Below, piece by piece: positions 1 to 10,880 of a stretch of 64,000 nt of DNA. The stretch spans positions 496,001 to 560,000 of the forward strand of contig JAAKBF010000012.1 in assembly GCA_012656075.1 (NCBI GenBank). Direction: 5' to 3'. The first letter of the stretch is position 1. The number at the start of each line of letters is the position of its first letter. Made by a program: the position numbers and the translations under genes. The notes under the pieces were generated by a model, which saw only the letters and a program-made list of their open reading frames with translations, searched no databases and was not told where the DNA came from. This DNA is from Phytophthora hibernalis (Eukaryota > Oomycota > Peronosporomycetes > Peronosporales > Peronosporaceae).

Positions 1-124
1 CTGGTATATTTTCCGTTCGCACTTGTAGAGTACGTGAAATTCCTTCGGGCAAAATTAACACCCCGACTGCTACTGGTGTGCCGAGCGACTGTGTTGATGA
101 TGAATTCATCAGTGTTGAAAAAAT

Positions 125-2081
125 TTGGCTCGCATTGTAGACAAAGATAACGAGGAGGACAACTCAAAGTCCAATTTTGCTCCACGAGTAGTAGGTTCCG
201 GAGTACGCACTTTCAAAACCGATGGAGAAATTGTTTTCGTCACGCGGGCTGAATCGTACTACAACCGAGGATCGAATTTCGTGGACTTTTCTCCTTTGGA
301 GTTCGAGTGTATTGTTGACGTCGTCCCAGTTGCAAACCGCAAAGTAACGAAGAAAACTGGCGCAGGAGACCGGCTCGAGATGAATTTACTTTCGGCCCGG
401 ATCACCCTCTCTTCCAAACGCATGTAGGAGTTATTCGCGCGAAGTTTCTCACGCCCGTGTTCGGAGGTGCCCCACCACCAACATGGGGATCCACTGGTAC
501 TTGCAATGACGCGAGTAAGCGCGATAGACTGGCTCAGTATTTATTATGTGCATTCACGTCTTGGAACTCACGGGGTCCACGGTGGTCGTTCGACGCAGCA
601 GGTATTATTGACATGTGTGAATCATGGGATAGAAGCTCTGCATCGATTGTAAACAGGGAACGATGTCGCTATGTTCGGAACATCATGAAAAAGGTTATCG
701 CATCAGTCGCAATGAAGGAAACGCTAGTGATTGGAGAAACAGGGGAGCCGATTACTGGAAACAACCCCGGCCTCGTTCGAAGAACCCCTCTACTAGTGCA
801 CCAGCGCAGCCAAACGATTCAGAATTTGATGGTGTCCTACCAGCAAGGTGCGATTTATACGAGCTTCTGACACGTGTGGCGGCAGGGTCTGCTAGTAGGC
901 GCACTGGTATCGCGTCGGTGAAGGCGACGTTTGCTTCCGTGTTAGATGAAAATTTCATCTCTGAAGACTGTTCTAACATTGATGGAGCTGATGAGGATAC
1001 CTCGACGCCAATGCAGCCTAGCACGTCTCCGCAAATTCTGATTTTCAATTTTCCAAATCGAGCACGCCTGAAGGCGGGTTTCAGAGCTTGTCACGGGTTG
1101 CCAGATCGGTCCAATCGTTCCAACCCGATTAAACATTTTCAACTCGTGAACCGAATCATAACTGTGGAGATTATGGCCGCGGTACAGGCAATGGATATCG
1201 TTCGGTCGAACCGGAAGGCGATATTGACTCAACTGATCTATCCAAAGAACGATATGCAGTCGTGAAAACAGTCATTGACGGCATTGATTGAGGGAGCAAA
1301 CGCTTACTGTACTACATGGTGGTGGGGACACCGGCAAATCTTTCGTGGTGCGTCAAATCTGCGAACAGCTAAACCAAAGAGGATATGAGGTTGTGTCGAC
1401 ATGCCCTACTGGAGCTGGGGCTTGCCAGTTGATAAATGGCAGAACGTTTCACTCAGCTCTGAAATGCAGCAAAAACGGGAATCGGCTATCGGCACAATCA
1501 GCAGCGTTTCTAAGCAAACTCTTTGGCACAAACGTCGCGCTTATTGTCGTTGACGAAATCTCTATGCTAAAAGCAAAGTACTTGGCTTTGCTGGATGAAC
1601 GCCTTCGGATGCCGTACTGCAACGACCACCCGTTTGGAGGAAAATCCATTTTGCTGGTACGTCGTACGGTTGGTGGATTTTCGATCAAAATGCACCGTAA
1701 CTCAACGATGTTTTGTAGACTGGTGATTTTTGGCATCTTCAGGTCGTGAGAGGGGTTTCACTTTGCAAGTGCATGTACATGCACACCAACGATCCTGTCT
1801 TACTGCAAGCAAGACACTTGTTTTCTCAATTTACAGTGTGCACGTTACGGAAACAACAGCGGGCAAGTGAGTGCCCGACTCAACAAGCATTACTTGAGCG
1901 ATTTCGCAGGCTGCCTCGTCATTATCCACAGCAGAGCCGGTGGACCAAAAGCGACGATTCTTACCACCCGATCGATGCAGACACGACTGCTATATTGACA
2001 CGTCCGTTGACTCGCCAGGATGTAACTGCTGCAGAAAGCTGGTTGAGTGGATCCGTCCTGCTAGTTACTAGTACCATCTAG
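125..2081 (+). pseudogene. Helitron helicase relic (Pif1-like)
   Basis: Degenerate C-terminal part of a Helitron Rep/helicase protein, read in pieces in all three plus frames. The segment at about 457-640 holds the linker typical of Helitron proteins (GGAPPPTWG, then a stretch ending in a Trp-rich motif). The Pif1 helicase core follows at 1288-1749, with Walker A HGGGDTGKS and Walker B LIVVDEISML. A later helicase segment at 1746-2081 (RRLPRHYPQ, SVLLVTST) resembles the region before the helicase C-terminal motifs. The Rep HUH nuclease would lie upstream of the window, or is lost. At least four frame changes make it non-functional. Helitrons move by rolling-circle replication, with Rep nicking and helicase unwinding. 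Assignment rests on motif recognition; the exact ends are not visible. Confidence 0.75.
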
Positions 2082-2260
2082 CGTTGTCTGGGTATAGCGT
2101 CTTGCCATCTCCGCAGTGGGTTTATCCAGTAAACAGGAGCAAAATCGTGCTGGTCAATTCCAATCTCGGGCTGCAAGAACGCTTCTCGTCTCCCTAGCTT
2201 CAATATGGTTGAACATCGAGCTTGCACACATCTGTCTCACCGTTTCGGTTTGCGAGTTTA
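2082..2260. other. Short stretch between Helitron relic and transposon 1
   Basis: No gene is visible here. It may hold more decayed helicase sequence, but no recognisable motif remains. Confidence 0.4.
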
Positions 2261-4290
2261 TACTCGTCATCAGTCATTGGACCCTAATGTAGCCATCCAT
2301 TTTGATGGGTAGATTACCTAAAACCCATAGTGACAGTTAGATATAAGGGGTTGTTTCGCGTGTAGATTTCAGAAAAGAGGTCAGAATTGGTCAAATCGCA
2401 GTTCATTGTGCTCAAAAGAGCGCCTAAAAATACGTTCCATGTTCGAAATAGTTGCGGGAAAAGGGTTGAGCTTCAGGGAGACTTGTGATTGGACGAAAAG
2501 TAAAAACACGTGGAATTACATGAAAAAGACGACAATCATACGAACGCACAAGGACAAGATTGTAACCAGATGGGCAAAGGAGATAATCCATTATTCATTC
2601 ATAGAGATATTTATTAAACCAGCTTGTCTTCTGCGGCTGCTCAGCCATTTCTGCAGCGCGCTCGGCGTAGTCGCTTTCGAAGCTTTGTGCATGTCCTGTA
2701 CACACTGATGAACTCCTTTTGTTTGATTGCGTGGAGACCATCCAGCGCTTTTTGGACCGCATCATTGCCGTTTTTCGGTGGATTTTGTGCAATTCTGCCT
2801 TTCACGGTCTCCCATATCAGCTCGATTGGCTGAAGTTCTGGGTGATACGGAGGCGTATAGAGTAGATAGTGACCATGAAGTGCCGCTGTGACCTGAGCCA
2901 GGTATATAGGCTTCTCTTTTAAAGGCATAACTAGCTCCATGAGCCTGGCTTTTGTGTCCTTATTGCCAAAAGCGACACCTGTACAATTTTTTCATATAAT
3001 GTTTGATTAGTTGCAATATTTTATCTACAGGAACGTGCTCGTACCTTTCTCCGTCAGCCACGAGCGCATTTCAGAACGCACCCAACTCATAGTTGGACTT
3101 TTGTTGGTTTGATGTTTGTGATAAGAAGCTCCATCCATGTGAATTGTGCAGGCTCCATAATTTTCTTTCAGCGTAGTGCGCAGCTTAGTGAACGAGCGAT
3201 CGAACTTTGCAGTATCGTAGTTTCCATGATAGTCTACATCCTCATCCATTTCGTCCTTTTTTCCTTTTAAGGGATGAGTTCCAACATTTTGTTGAATTCT
3301 CGACAAGGCCAGCTTCAACTCGCCCACCTAGTGTTGCAACATACATGGCCGCTACAATGCAAGCACTAAAATTTACATGCATATTTGTTAGAGATGTATC
3401 TGCGATAAAATAATTAAAAAACTTACCGAGCGCCCTTGCCACTTTTGTTGAAGCGGATTTTATCTTCTAAAACCCAAGTTTTTCCGGCAACGTGGTTTAC
3501 GTTGCAGAAGGACTCGTCCAAAAAAACCTCTGTTTGTCGAGGGTTGATATCCCCTTTCCGTATCGGACGTCTATTTGACAGCTTTTCTCCAAATAAGCAT
3601 TGCGAAATAGCATGTTGCCCGGAGTGTCAGCCGATATGTGTCTCTTTTTACCGACGATGTAGTGAAAGTTGAGTTCGTGGAGCAGTCGCTGCATGGTTCG
3701 TATCTCTACAGACACATTTGTTTTATTCTCCAGATCTTTTGAGCTGTAACAGGTTGTAAAAGCCGATTTTGTGAGTCAATGTAGCTGCGGATAACAGGTT
3801 CCAACTCCTCAGAGGCGTACGCGCGGTGCTTCCCGCGCTGGGAAGCCTTTGGCTGCAGATATAAATTTTGACAGGTTAACGTTAACTATCAGATAAATAG
3901 TTGACATGCTCGAGTCGAGGATTTTACCTCGAACTTCGGCTCGCTGTTCTCATTGTACTCCTTCATCACGGTCGTTACCGTGTCGTGCTCGTTCTTGAGG
4001 CATTCAGCTACCAGATCCCGCGTTTTTTGCCCTCTAAATATGCCTTGTTCCTTCATAGTGGCCATGAACGTGTAGCACCGGACCACATACTTCTTCTGAC
4101 CAGGGGACAGTTCCTCGCGCGCCGATTCTACTTCGGACATCGCGGTGGCGCGACAATTTGACTAATAGATGCTTATGACACTCGTTTATCTATTAATATA
4201 TTTTGCAGCTGAATAGGACAAGAACTTAAATAGTTAGGCCCATTTGCATGTCGTGTTACGAAAGTTGGGTCCAATGACTGATGACGAGTA
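2261..4290 (-). mobile_element. IS630/Tc1-like transposon 1, TA-flanked
   Basis: A perfect 24-bp terminal inverted repeat starts TACTCGTCATCAG at 2261 and is mirrored at 4267-4290. If the outer TA of each end is the duplicated target site (2261-2262 and 4289-4290), the element proper is 2263-4288, about 2.03 kb. The minus strand encodes a broken DDE transposase. A diverged copy of the same terminus lies at about 11549-11577, so the family has other relics nearby. The right end lies only four bases from the left TA of transposon 2. Confidence 0.75.
2641..4140 (-). pseudogene. DDE transposase of transposon 1, broken
   Basis: Minus-strand transposase in several pieces. The N-terminal piece (4140 down to about 3889) begins MSEVESAREELSPGQKKYV and probably contains the DNA-binding part. 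After a likely intron (GTAAAATCC to TGCAG, about 3927-3851) comes the first catalytic block at about 3540-3440, with FLDESF followed by HVAGKTWVLED. The second Asp sits in IHMDGASYHK (3327-3025 piece). The Glu sits in HPELQPIELIWE (2940-2641 piece). This D, D, E order with PIELIWE fits the IS630/Tc1/mariner superfamily (DDE endonuclease). Stops and frame changes, for example near 3710, make it inactive as read. Some breaks may be introns rather than damage. Confidence 0.7.
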
Positions 4291-4293
4291 CAA

Positions 4294-5857
4294 TACACCT
4301 TTGCCCGGCCAAAGTGAGGCTAATCGTCAACCAAAGTGGTCGGGTTTTAAATTGGGATCCGGCTAGTGCCTAATTTAAGCTAAGTTTGGCAATCAAAGTG
4401 GGCTAATCTCCATTCAATGTGGGCGCTGCGAGGTGCAGCAGTATTAACTATCCAAACTACACGCCATAAACCATGTCCTCCATGCGGATGGCCGCGTCGA
4501 CAAACTTCGCCGCGTGGAGCTCCATCCTCTGCACCATGTTCTGTGTGATGCGGGGCATGCACACAGCCGCAGCTCGCTCCAGGATCTCCATGCGAGCTTC
4601 CGTCTTGGAAATCCGCGGGCCGATGCTGCTGAGCTGCGTTCGGGGCTGGTTCATCTCGTCCCGCATGAAGACCAAGTACTGCTTGACGTGCGCTTTGAGC
4701 GCACTAAAGCAGTTCTCGATCGGGTTGCAAATCGGGCTGTAAGGCCCGAGGCGCAGCAACACCAGATCGTCGCGAGGTTTCACCAGCACTTCTGTCTGCG
4801 AATGAGCCGGCGCATTGTCAAAGACGATGACAATTTTCTTGTCTACGTACTCCTGCTGGTACACGTCCAACTCCTTGATCTCCTTGGACAGATCGTCGAT
4901 AAACGCGGCATTAGTCACCATCTTGATGCTGCCACGGTGCGTCCTGTAAGCGACAACGCCGACCGATGAAGACACCGCACATTGATTCTGTAAATTAGCT
5001 CCTTTCGAAGGCGGGAGCTTCTCGACGGCGCGCTTGCCCTTCTTCGCGCGCCCGCGAGTGTGTTTGCAGTACAAGCTGTAATTGGTTTTGTCAAAATAGA
5101 CAACAAAGTTGCCCTGCTCGTTGTGGCTAACCAGCGCCTCGGCGAATGCCTTCCGCTTCTCCTTGTTCACCTCACTGTTGCAGGTAATGGGCTCAACTCG
5201 AGCCTGTTTCAACATGTTATCGCATAGTTAGACCTATGCACGCCTTGGGATAGCTGAAACCTCTTACCTGCTTGACCGTGAACAGCATGTCTAACAGGTG
5301 GCGCGAGATTGTTGACTCTGACAGCAGCACGTTGAAGTCCTCCCGCACCATCGCTCACAGGGTGTAGGTGCAGGAATCGTTTAATCAGATCTCCAGAGCG
5401 GCCTTGATCTCGGGGGTCACCTTAGTTGCTCGTGCACCGCCACGCGGAAGGTCCTCGACGCGGCCGGTGTGCACAAGGCGCTCTGCAGTGGACCTGGGAA
5501 AGTCGTTATGGCTTGCTACAGCCCGCCAGTTGCCTCCAGACTGGTAGGCGTCGAGGACACGGCGGAGCGCTTCGGGAGTGTGACGTCTGGTGGAGAGTTG
5601 CGAGGGCATCTTGGAGGTTTGCGGTGAATTGAAGAATGAACGCCTTGAAGCGGCTTGCACGGGAGGGACAAGGCGCGAATATCGAAATGCGCGCGAATAC
5701 AGGACTCGTTGGTGTGCAGCGCTCTCACTCCAGATTAGACCATTTAGATTTACTTTGATTGCCAAACTTAGCTTAAATTAGGCACTAGCCGGATCCCAAT
5801 TTAAAACCCGACCACTTTGGTTGACGATTAGCCTCACTTTGGCCGGGCAAAGGTGTA
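4294..5857 (-). mobile_element. IS630/Tc1-like transposon 2 with 104-bp perfect TIRs
   Basis: Element 4296-5855 (1560 bp) flanked by TA at 4294-4295 and 5856-5857. The terminal inverted repeats, 4296-4399 and 5752-5855, are 104 bp and identical base for base, which suggests recent activity. Each TIR begins CACCTTTGCCCGG and contains spaced CAAAGTG-type motifs (CCAAAGTGAGGC, CCAAAGTGGTCG, TCAAAGT) that could be transposase binding sites. The minus strand carries one transposase gene with an intron and two nonsense codons. Confidence 0.9.
4457..5609 (-). pseudogene. Tc1/IS630-like transposase of transposon 2 (two stops)
   Basis: Minus-strand transposase starting at the Met at 5609 (MPSQLSTRRHTPEALRR). 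Exon 1 gives a helix-turn-helix region (NWRAVASHNDFPRSTAERL) and then ends at a TGA after ALEI. A second TGA follows a few residues later. The frame then continues (MVREDFNVLLSESTIS) to a good 64-nt intron, 5267 to 5204 (GTAAGA to TTTCAG). Exon 2 runs to 4457. The catalytic core is visible: first Asp in VVYFDKTNYSL, second Asp in IVIVFDNAPAHSQ, Glu in PICNPIENCFSALK. The C-terminal tail is complete. Only the two TGA codons break it, so this is a young copy and possibly a non-autonomous donor. Confidence 0.8.
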
Positions 5858-6104
5858 GACTCACATTCCTGGGAAATTTCTCCCTACTTTCAAGACGGTT
5901 TTGCCCAACGGTGGCTCTGACAAGACCCAACATAGTTCTGGTCACTTCCAATCTTTGGATGCGAAATTCTTCTTTTCTACCTGGCTTCAAGACGGTTAAC
6001 CCGTGGTTGCCCAACGGAGCTCTCACTTCATAACGGGATGTTCTCGGCGCACCGCACACAAGCCCAACATTGTGCCTCATTAGCGAATTTGCCGTGTGAC
6101 CGTC

Positions 6105-7188
6105 ATGGCTCACCCTCCTGCTGATATGCCTTCCGTGGACACTGCCAAGACCCCCACCCCGATCACTGCACCGATGAAGCCGAACCAAAACGAAAAAGAT
6201 GCTCGACCAACAGGAAGTGGGGAATGATATACCCAGCGACGTTGCTCCAGCATCCCTTGGCGAAAATCAAATCACTTCCACCGGATGGAACCCTACACTG
6301 GATGAGAAAACCAAAGACATTGCCGCTCGCAAACGTTCTGCCGAGGCTAGCCCAAAGGAAGATGGCAATCCGTCTCCTCTTAAACAAGCTCGATCCGACA
6401 AGACATGCTTGGACTCTGATGACGAGCAGGGCGATCAAGCTGGAGTTCGTATCTGATTTGAACCCCGAGCTGAAAACACCTTGGGTGTTCGTTGGCCGAA
6501 TTCTTGCACGAAACCCGATTCGGTCATTCAGTACGGGGCGTGGCAAGAGCCGACTGTTCGAAGTCTACGTCTCCGACGAGCACCGTGCAATCATACGAGC
6601 CAACGTTTTCAATGATGGAGTGCACAAGTTCTACGAAACTGTGGTCCCTGGCTCGATTTGATCTTTCTCTACGGGCCGGATTAAGACGGCCAACTCGGCA
6701 TTTGCCCTTCCCGACTCTTCTGTCGAGCTTTCCTTTGGCGCAGACGCCGACATCGTCCAAGTGCATGACAGCGCGGTGATATTTCCGGAGCCTGTTTTCC
6801 AGTACACGCCTCTAACTGATCTGCCGACTCAAGACCCTACCGAGACTCCAACTGTTCACAGTGTTATCGTGAACATTGGCCCCCAACGGTCTATCACCAC
6901 GGGCAAAGGTACCGAGACGCAAAAGCGGAATTCCTGCTTGTTGACGACTCCGACGCTGAGATTTTATGCACCTCCTGGGGAAGACTGCATCCGAAATCGA
7001 GATATCCCAAAGGGCCATGTGATTCTGGTGATCCAAGGCCAGATTTCGGACTACATGGGTGTGCGCTCCTGAACATTGGGGTTAGCTCTGTTGTCCTACA
7101 CGTCCCCGCGCTTTCCCGCTCCACCAATATGAAGACCTGGTTCGCAGCTGTCGATCCAGGACATCAGTTCACAAAGCTCCACGGATAA
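6105..7188 (+). pseudogene. RPA1-like ssDNA-binding protein pseudogene
   Basis: Resembles the large subunit of replication protein A, which binds single-stranded DNA during replication and repair. The proposed start at 6105 (MAHPPADMPSVD) gives a disordered, charged N-terminal part in two frames (6105-6230, 6199-6456). From about 6440 to 7072 one frame shows OB fold A (WVFVGRILARNPIRSFST, LFEVYVSDEHRAIIRANVFN, SFSTGRIKTANSAF) and OB fold B (FQYTPLTDL, VHSVIVNIGPQRSITTGKG). A single in-frame TGA at 6659-6661 interrupts it. Similarity goes on to about 7188 (VVLHVPALSRSTNMKTW) in another frame. The C-terminal zinc OB fold is missing. It could be a stray gene copy or the RPA-like accessory gene known from some Helitrons; the Helitron relic upstream makes the latter worth testing. 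Confidence 0.7.
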
Positions 7189-7376
7189 CGCCAACGGCGT
7201 CTCCACCCCAGCTCTAACGTTCCTCTAGGTTTTGACTTACCATCGTTTCTATCACAAACATAATTGCAATCACCCGGATACTGAGGGCAAACCGCATATC
7301 CCACCCCTTCGATCTAGCGATGTATCTACTCATATCGCGCCATGATTATAAGCGCTATCGACCGACGTGGCAGCTA

Positions 7377-7694
7377 CCCGACCCTGCGGGGCCAATACAC
7401 GGAGACGTAGTGAGCGACCGGACCACACACGAAATAACCCAACAACTCATCAACTCATATGCCTCCGCACACACGAACGTACACAACAACTCATCAACTC
7501 ATTTCTCATAACGTGCAACGGTCGCGCGACACGACACGATCTCCGAGTCGAAGATGGATTCGCGCAGCAGGAAGTAGCCCATCAACTCCGAAATGATGAC
7601 GTCCACCTGCCCAACCCTGCGGGGCCATACACTGAGCTGCTGCGGCACATAGTGAGCTACCGGAACACACACGACAACCCATCAACTCATTTCT
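7377..7694. repeat. Two diverged direct copies of an about 85-bp unit
   Basis: Copy 1 (about 7377-7462) and copy 2 (about 7610-7694) both begin CCC(G/A)ACCCTGCGGGGCC and both end with CAACTCATCAACTCAT-like sequence. A third partial copy of the ending lies at 7484-7510. The intervening sequence holds a protein arginine methyltransferase fragment. This is a local segmental duplication, now diverged. Confidence 0.6.
7499..7610 (-). pseudogene. Protein arginine methyltransferase fragment
   Basis: The minus strand encodes VDVIISELMGYFLLRES, then IFDSEI. This matches the signature double-E loop of protein arginine methyltransferases (usual form VDVIISEWMGY..L.ES), which methylate Arg in histones and RNA-binding proteins using S-adenosylmethionine. 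Only about 35 codons remain before a stop at 7499-7501, and no methyltransferase motif I is seen nearby. It is a captured gene fragment, not a gene. Confidence 0.55.
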
Positions 7695-7712
7695 CATCAT
7701 GTGCACCATGTA

Positions 7713-8516
7713 AGCTAGCTTAGCTGCCGCACGAACTCGTGGCGCTTTCTTCTTTCTTGAGGCTTGCATCAAAGCGAGTCGTCTGCAAACGCTGAGGGGA
7801 GCCAACGCTGGTTCTTGGATCCCTGTGTCTTCAGGCAGTCATAGCAGCACTAGTACTGCTGCTGGTGCTTCAACCGCATCTTCAGTGCTGTCCAGGCTCG
7901 CCTTGGTCCGCATGCTTGGCTGCGTAGATATTTCGCTACAAGGGTTGGAGCTCAGTATCGGATCAACAGCGCACGATACAACACGGCAGCTACCAACGAT
8001 GCCAGGTGCGGTTCTCATACTGGACGGACGCTCGCATGTGCTGCCCAACAAAAATCGTATAGTATCGTATTAATTAATACACACGCGGTCGTCGTAATTA
8101 ACGTACACGTTTAGTTTTGTCCATATTTGATGCGTAAACCTAGTCCAAACTAACGTATGGTGCCATTTAAGCCAGCAGGTCGAAAGTATCTAATATAGCA
8201 GGTAGTCGTAGAATCCTTTCGAAAAATTCAACAACTTATACAAACAGGAGAAAATATAAGACCCACTCATTTGAAATTTGTATTAAATCGATACCTACTT
8301 CGCCTGGAGCGAATTAATCCCTGTTGGGCTGACCGTCCTAACGTGACCGTTAGGATTAAATGAAGCAAACTGTTTTTGAGAAAAGTAACTACACTGTATT
8401 ACGTGTATTAGGTTTGTAGAGATAAACAAAATACTGACCCAATTTGTATTCTTTTCTCGATCTTGTGTGCGTTCCCGGTAGTGCAGACTCTTCCGTAAAG
8501 TACTTCGTATATGTGT
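7713..8516. other. Intergenic, no supported gene
   Basis: A Ser-rich open frame at 7825-8073 has no recognisable family and no promoter-like context. The rest is AT-rich, with no repeats that I can delimit. Confidence 0.4.
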
Positions 8517-8654
8517 TTACTCTTGCGCATCACCGGAGCCAATGCTCTCGGGGTTGGCCCGGTTGTACGGGCTGTAGCGCGCCGCGTCCGGGCTAGCCTG
8601 AGCCACACTCAGCATAGTGACGACCGCAATGAGGATGACGCTGAAAATCTGCAT
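8517..8654 (-). CDS. Small secreted peptide, 45 aa
   Basis: Minus-strand gene with start at 8654 and TAA at 8517-8519. The product starts MQIFSVILIAVVTMLSV, a clear signal peptide with probable cleavage after AQA at residue 20. The mature part is about 25 residues, Pro/Ser/Asn-rich with no cysteine, ending SIGSGDAQE. A near-perfect oomycete initiator lies 62 bases or more upstream on the same strand at 8716-8729, which strongly supports a real transcript. It resembles no family I can name; it has no RXLR motif and no cysteine pattern. It would act outside the cell. It is short enough that routine gene prediction would skip it. A similar gene organisation is seen at 13260-13418. Confidence 0.7.
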   Translation of the reverse strand: MQIFSVILIAVVTMLSVAQASPDAARYSPYNRANPESIGSGDAQE

Positions 8655-8715
8655 GGGTAGTCGTTGGCTCTTGCGTCGTTTACAGTCTTGGGGAAGTTTG
8701 GTGCTCCTGGATGTC

Positions 8716-8729
8716 CAAATGGAAAATGA
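8716..8729 (-). promoter_or_regulatory. Oomycete initiator (Inr) for the 45-aa peptide
   Basis: Reads TCATTTTCCATTTG on the minus strand, 13 of 14 positions of TCATTYYNCAWTTT. It lies about 62-75 nt upstream of the ATG at 8654, the usual short 5' UTR spacing. Confidence 0.7.
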
Positions 8730-9679
8730 GACTGAGGCAACCCGAGACTTGGCTAGATACTTTCGTGTAGCGTGAGCTCGTAACGCGTACCGGCACGCGT
8801 ATAGCGATGATTGTACACGGTTAGAGTGCTTAAGATCTGATTTAGCTAGTCACCAACGATTTGTGCACTGTTAGCGTGCTTTTAAATATGATCCGACTAC
8901 GTGTGTTTGCCAGCAAGGAGGATACGGGATCGCATCAGACGACATATCTACGCGTTATTTTAGTAACTGCGAAGCCTATGTAGGTAAACAATCTCGTCAA
9001 GTACGGCATTTCCGAGCCAATTGCTATTTGATATCCTTTTTTAAGGTTCCACCAACTAATTTCATGCCCAACTTCAAATACGCACAATTAGTGGGTAAAC
9101 AAACACGCCCCTAGCACCGAATTAAAAAATACGCCCTCGTTCGTACTAAGTTTACCTTTTCCGCCCTTCACAGCCATTGTTTCGTTACGTAAATATAAAT
9201 ATCTTTCTAATTTGAGGTGTCGTTATCACTGTGTCGTGCACGCTCTCGAATACCTGGCCGTAAGAAGTTTCCTGCAGTCCTGAAGAATAATAGCAAAAGA
9301 ACTTGCTCGCAACGAAGGATTTACCAGACTGTCCACAAACGTAGCCCATTTGATTCCTGTAAAACGACCAATTCGGCAATCTGATAGCCTACAGGATAAC
9401 GACACCCAGGATGCCATGGGACACGTTGCCATAATCTAACCTTTGAGCACGATCGATATCTTGATCTTGTCGCGTTGTGCAGGCGCATGTGGCGTATCCT
9501 CATTGATAAAATCGTTTGGGTGGAGTTTCGCCCACACGATTTCAAATCCATCTGAGGGCCTATGCTTTCTCTTCAAGGAGCATGTGCGTATTCATATCTG
9601 TCGTAGTACTTTATAAGACCCTGTGGTTCTCCCCTCTCGTTACCGTATCTCACGCCACGTTCGCTAACTTCGCAAAACA
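8730..9679. other. Intergenic with possible decayed coding block
   Basis: Mostly AT-rich. On the minus strand between about 9560 and 9186 three frames in succession look coding (FEIVWAKLHPNDFINED, then NWSFYRNQMGYVCGQSGKS, then LQETSYGQVFESVHDTV). They could be exons or frameshifted pieces of one lost gene. I cannot assign a family. Confidence 0.3.
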
Positions 9680-9693
9680 CCATTTCGGATTTT
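9680..9693 (+). promoter_or_regulatory. Oomycete initiator upstream of protease homologue
   Basis: CCATTTCGGATTTT matches 12 of 14 positions of TCATTYYNCAWTTT and sits 39-52 nt before the ATG at 9732. Confidence 0.55.
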
Positions 9694-9731
9694 GCCGCTT
9701 TCCCAGTCGCTGAACCAACTGCCAAACGACG

Positions 9732-10525
9732 ATGAAGGTTATATCCGTGATTGCTGCTGCATCCCTGACGGTCGGATCCGTCACCGCCAATATGGACACC
9801 ACTGAGCGCGTGCTCATTCTCGGCGGATCGGTGATCCCTAGCGGCAAAAAGACATACACCGCTGGTATCCGCACGTCACTGGGAAACGACAGCTACTGCG
9901 GTGGCTCGCTCATTTCTCCTACGCACGTGCTCACCACAATCATGTGCGTGACCCACGAAGAGCCTAACTACGTGTCTGTGGGCACCCACTACCTCAACGG
10001 CACTCAGGACGGTGAGCAGCTCAAGGTCGTCTCGGTCCAAAACCACACCAGCTTCAATCAGTCCAGCAATGCTTACGACTTTGCGCTTCTGACATTGGAG
10101 AAGCCCAGCAAGTTCACGCCGGTGAAGCTGCCGAAGGCCGACGACTCGGATATTACCCCGGGTATGTGGTCGAAGGTCATGGGATGGGGAGCCACCAGCT
10201 TCCCGAACGGGACAAATTCGTATGAACTGCAGGGCGTGGGTGTCGAGGTGTGGAGCGACGACGACTGCAAGAGGGTATTCGATATTCGCGACACGGAAGT
10301 GTGCGCCGGTGGCCTCGCTGGTAAGGACTCTTGCGTTGCTGACACGGGTGGCCCCTAATTAAGGAAGTGAAGGAGGGCGACTTGGATGACATTCTGATCG
10401 GCATGGTGAACTGGGGTTACGGCTGTGGTGACGCGGGATCTCCTACGGTGTACTCTCGCGTGTCATATGCCGTCGACTGGATTAACTCGATCACGTCAGG
10501 TGCCACTCGCACGAAGGTCCCGTAA
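9732..10525 (+). CDS. Secreted trypsin-like protein, catalytically dead (GIP-like)
   Basis: Secreted S1-family protein of about 264 residues, starting MKVISVIAAASLTVGSVTA (signal peptide). The trypsin fold is clear: CGGSLISPTHVLTT, then YDFALLTLEKP, GWGA, VCAGG, and the C-terminal NWGYGCG with the final helix YAVDWINSI. Two of the three catalytic residues are changed: the His position of the usual TAAHC reads TTIMC, and the Ser of GDSGGP reads ADTGGP; the Asp is kept. Loss of triad residues is the hallmark of Phytophthora glucanase inhibitor proteins, which bind and block plant endo-beta-1,3-glucanases in the apoplast. The frame breaks after GGP near 10353 (a C run one base short), and the rest follows in the next frame to TAA at 10523-10525. 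Function as a glucanase inhibitor is inferred from the family. Confidence 0.85.
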
Positions 10526-10880
10526 AGCTCAACATAGGCGGAGAACAATGTCGCTTGATCTACATGTCGTCATGGTACATGCAGCACGAGAATCTAACTC
10601 GACCCCGAAATACACCTCATGTGCAAACTTATTTCGTCTAAATACTTCAACAGGTGCAGCCGTTTGTGAGACTGTAGTACGTACAGTGCGCGCGGAAATC
10701 ATACGACAAAATTTATTTTCGGTCCTAATTTCTACGAATCAAACGCAATGAATGTAATCTTCTAAGCCAATGATAAGCCGCTCTATACAATTCTTTTGAG
10801 GTGCTGCTTGCTGCATTTTGACCACATTTTTTGAATCTACGGTCGAGATTATTAATACACCTTTTAATATAAAAACCTTT
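10526..10880. other. Intergenic, nothing recognised
   Basis: Downstream region of the protease homologue. Small open frames lack any recognisable motif. Confidence 0.4.
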
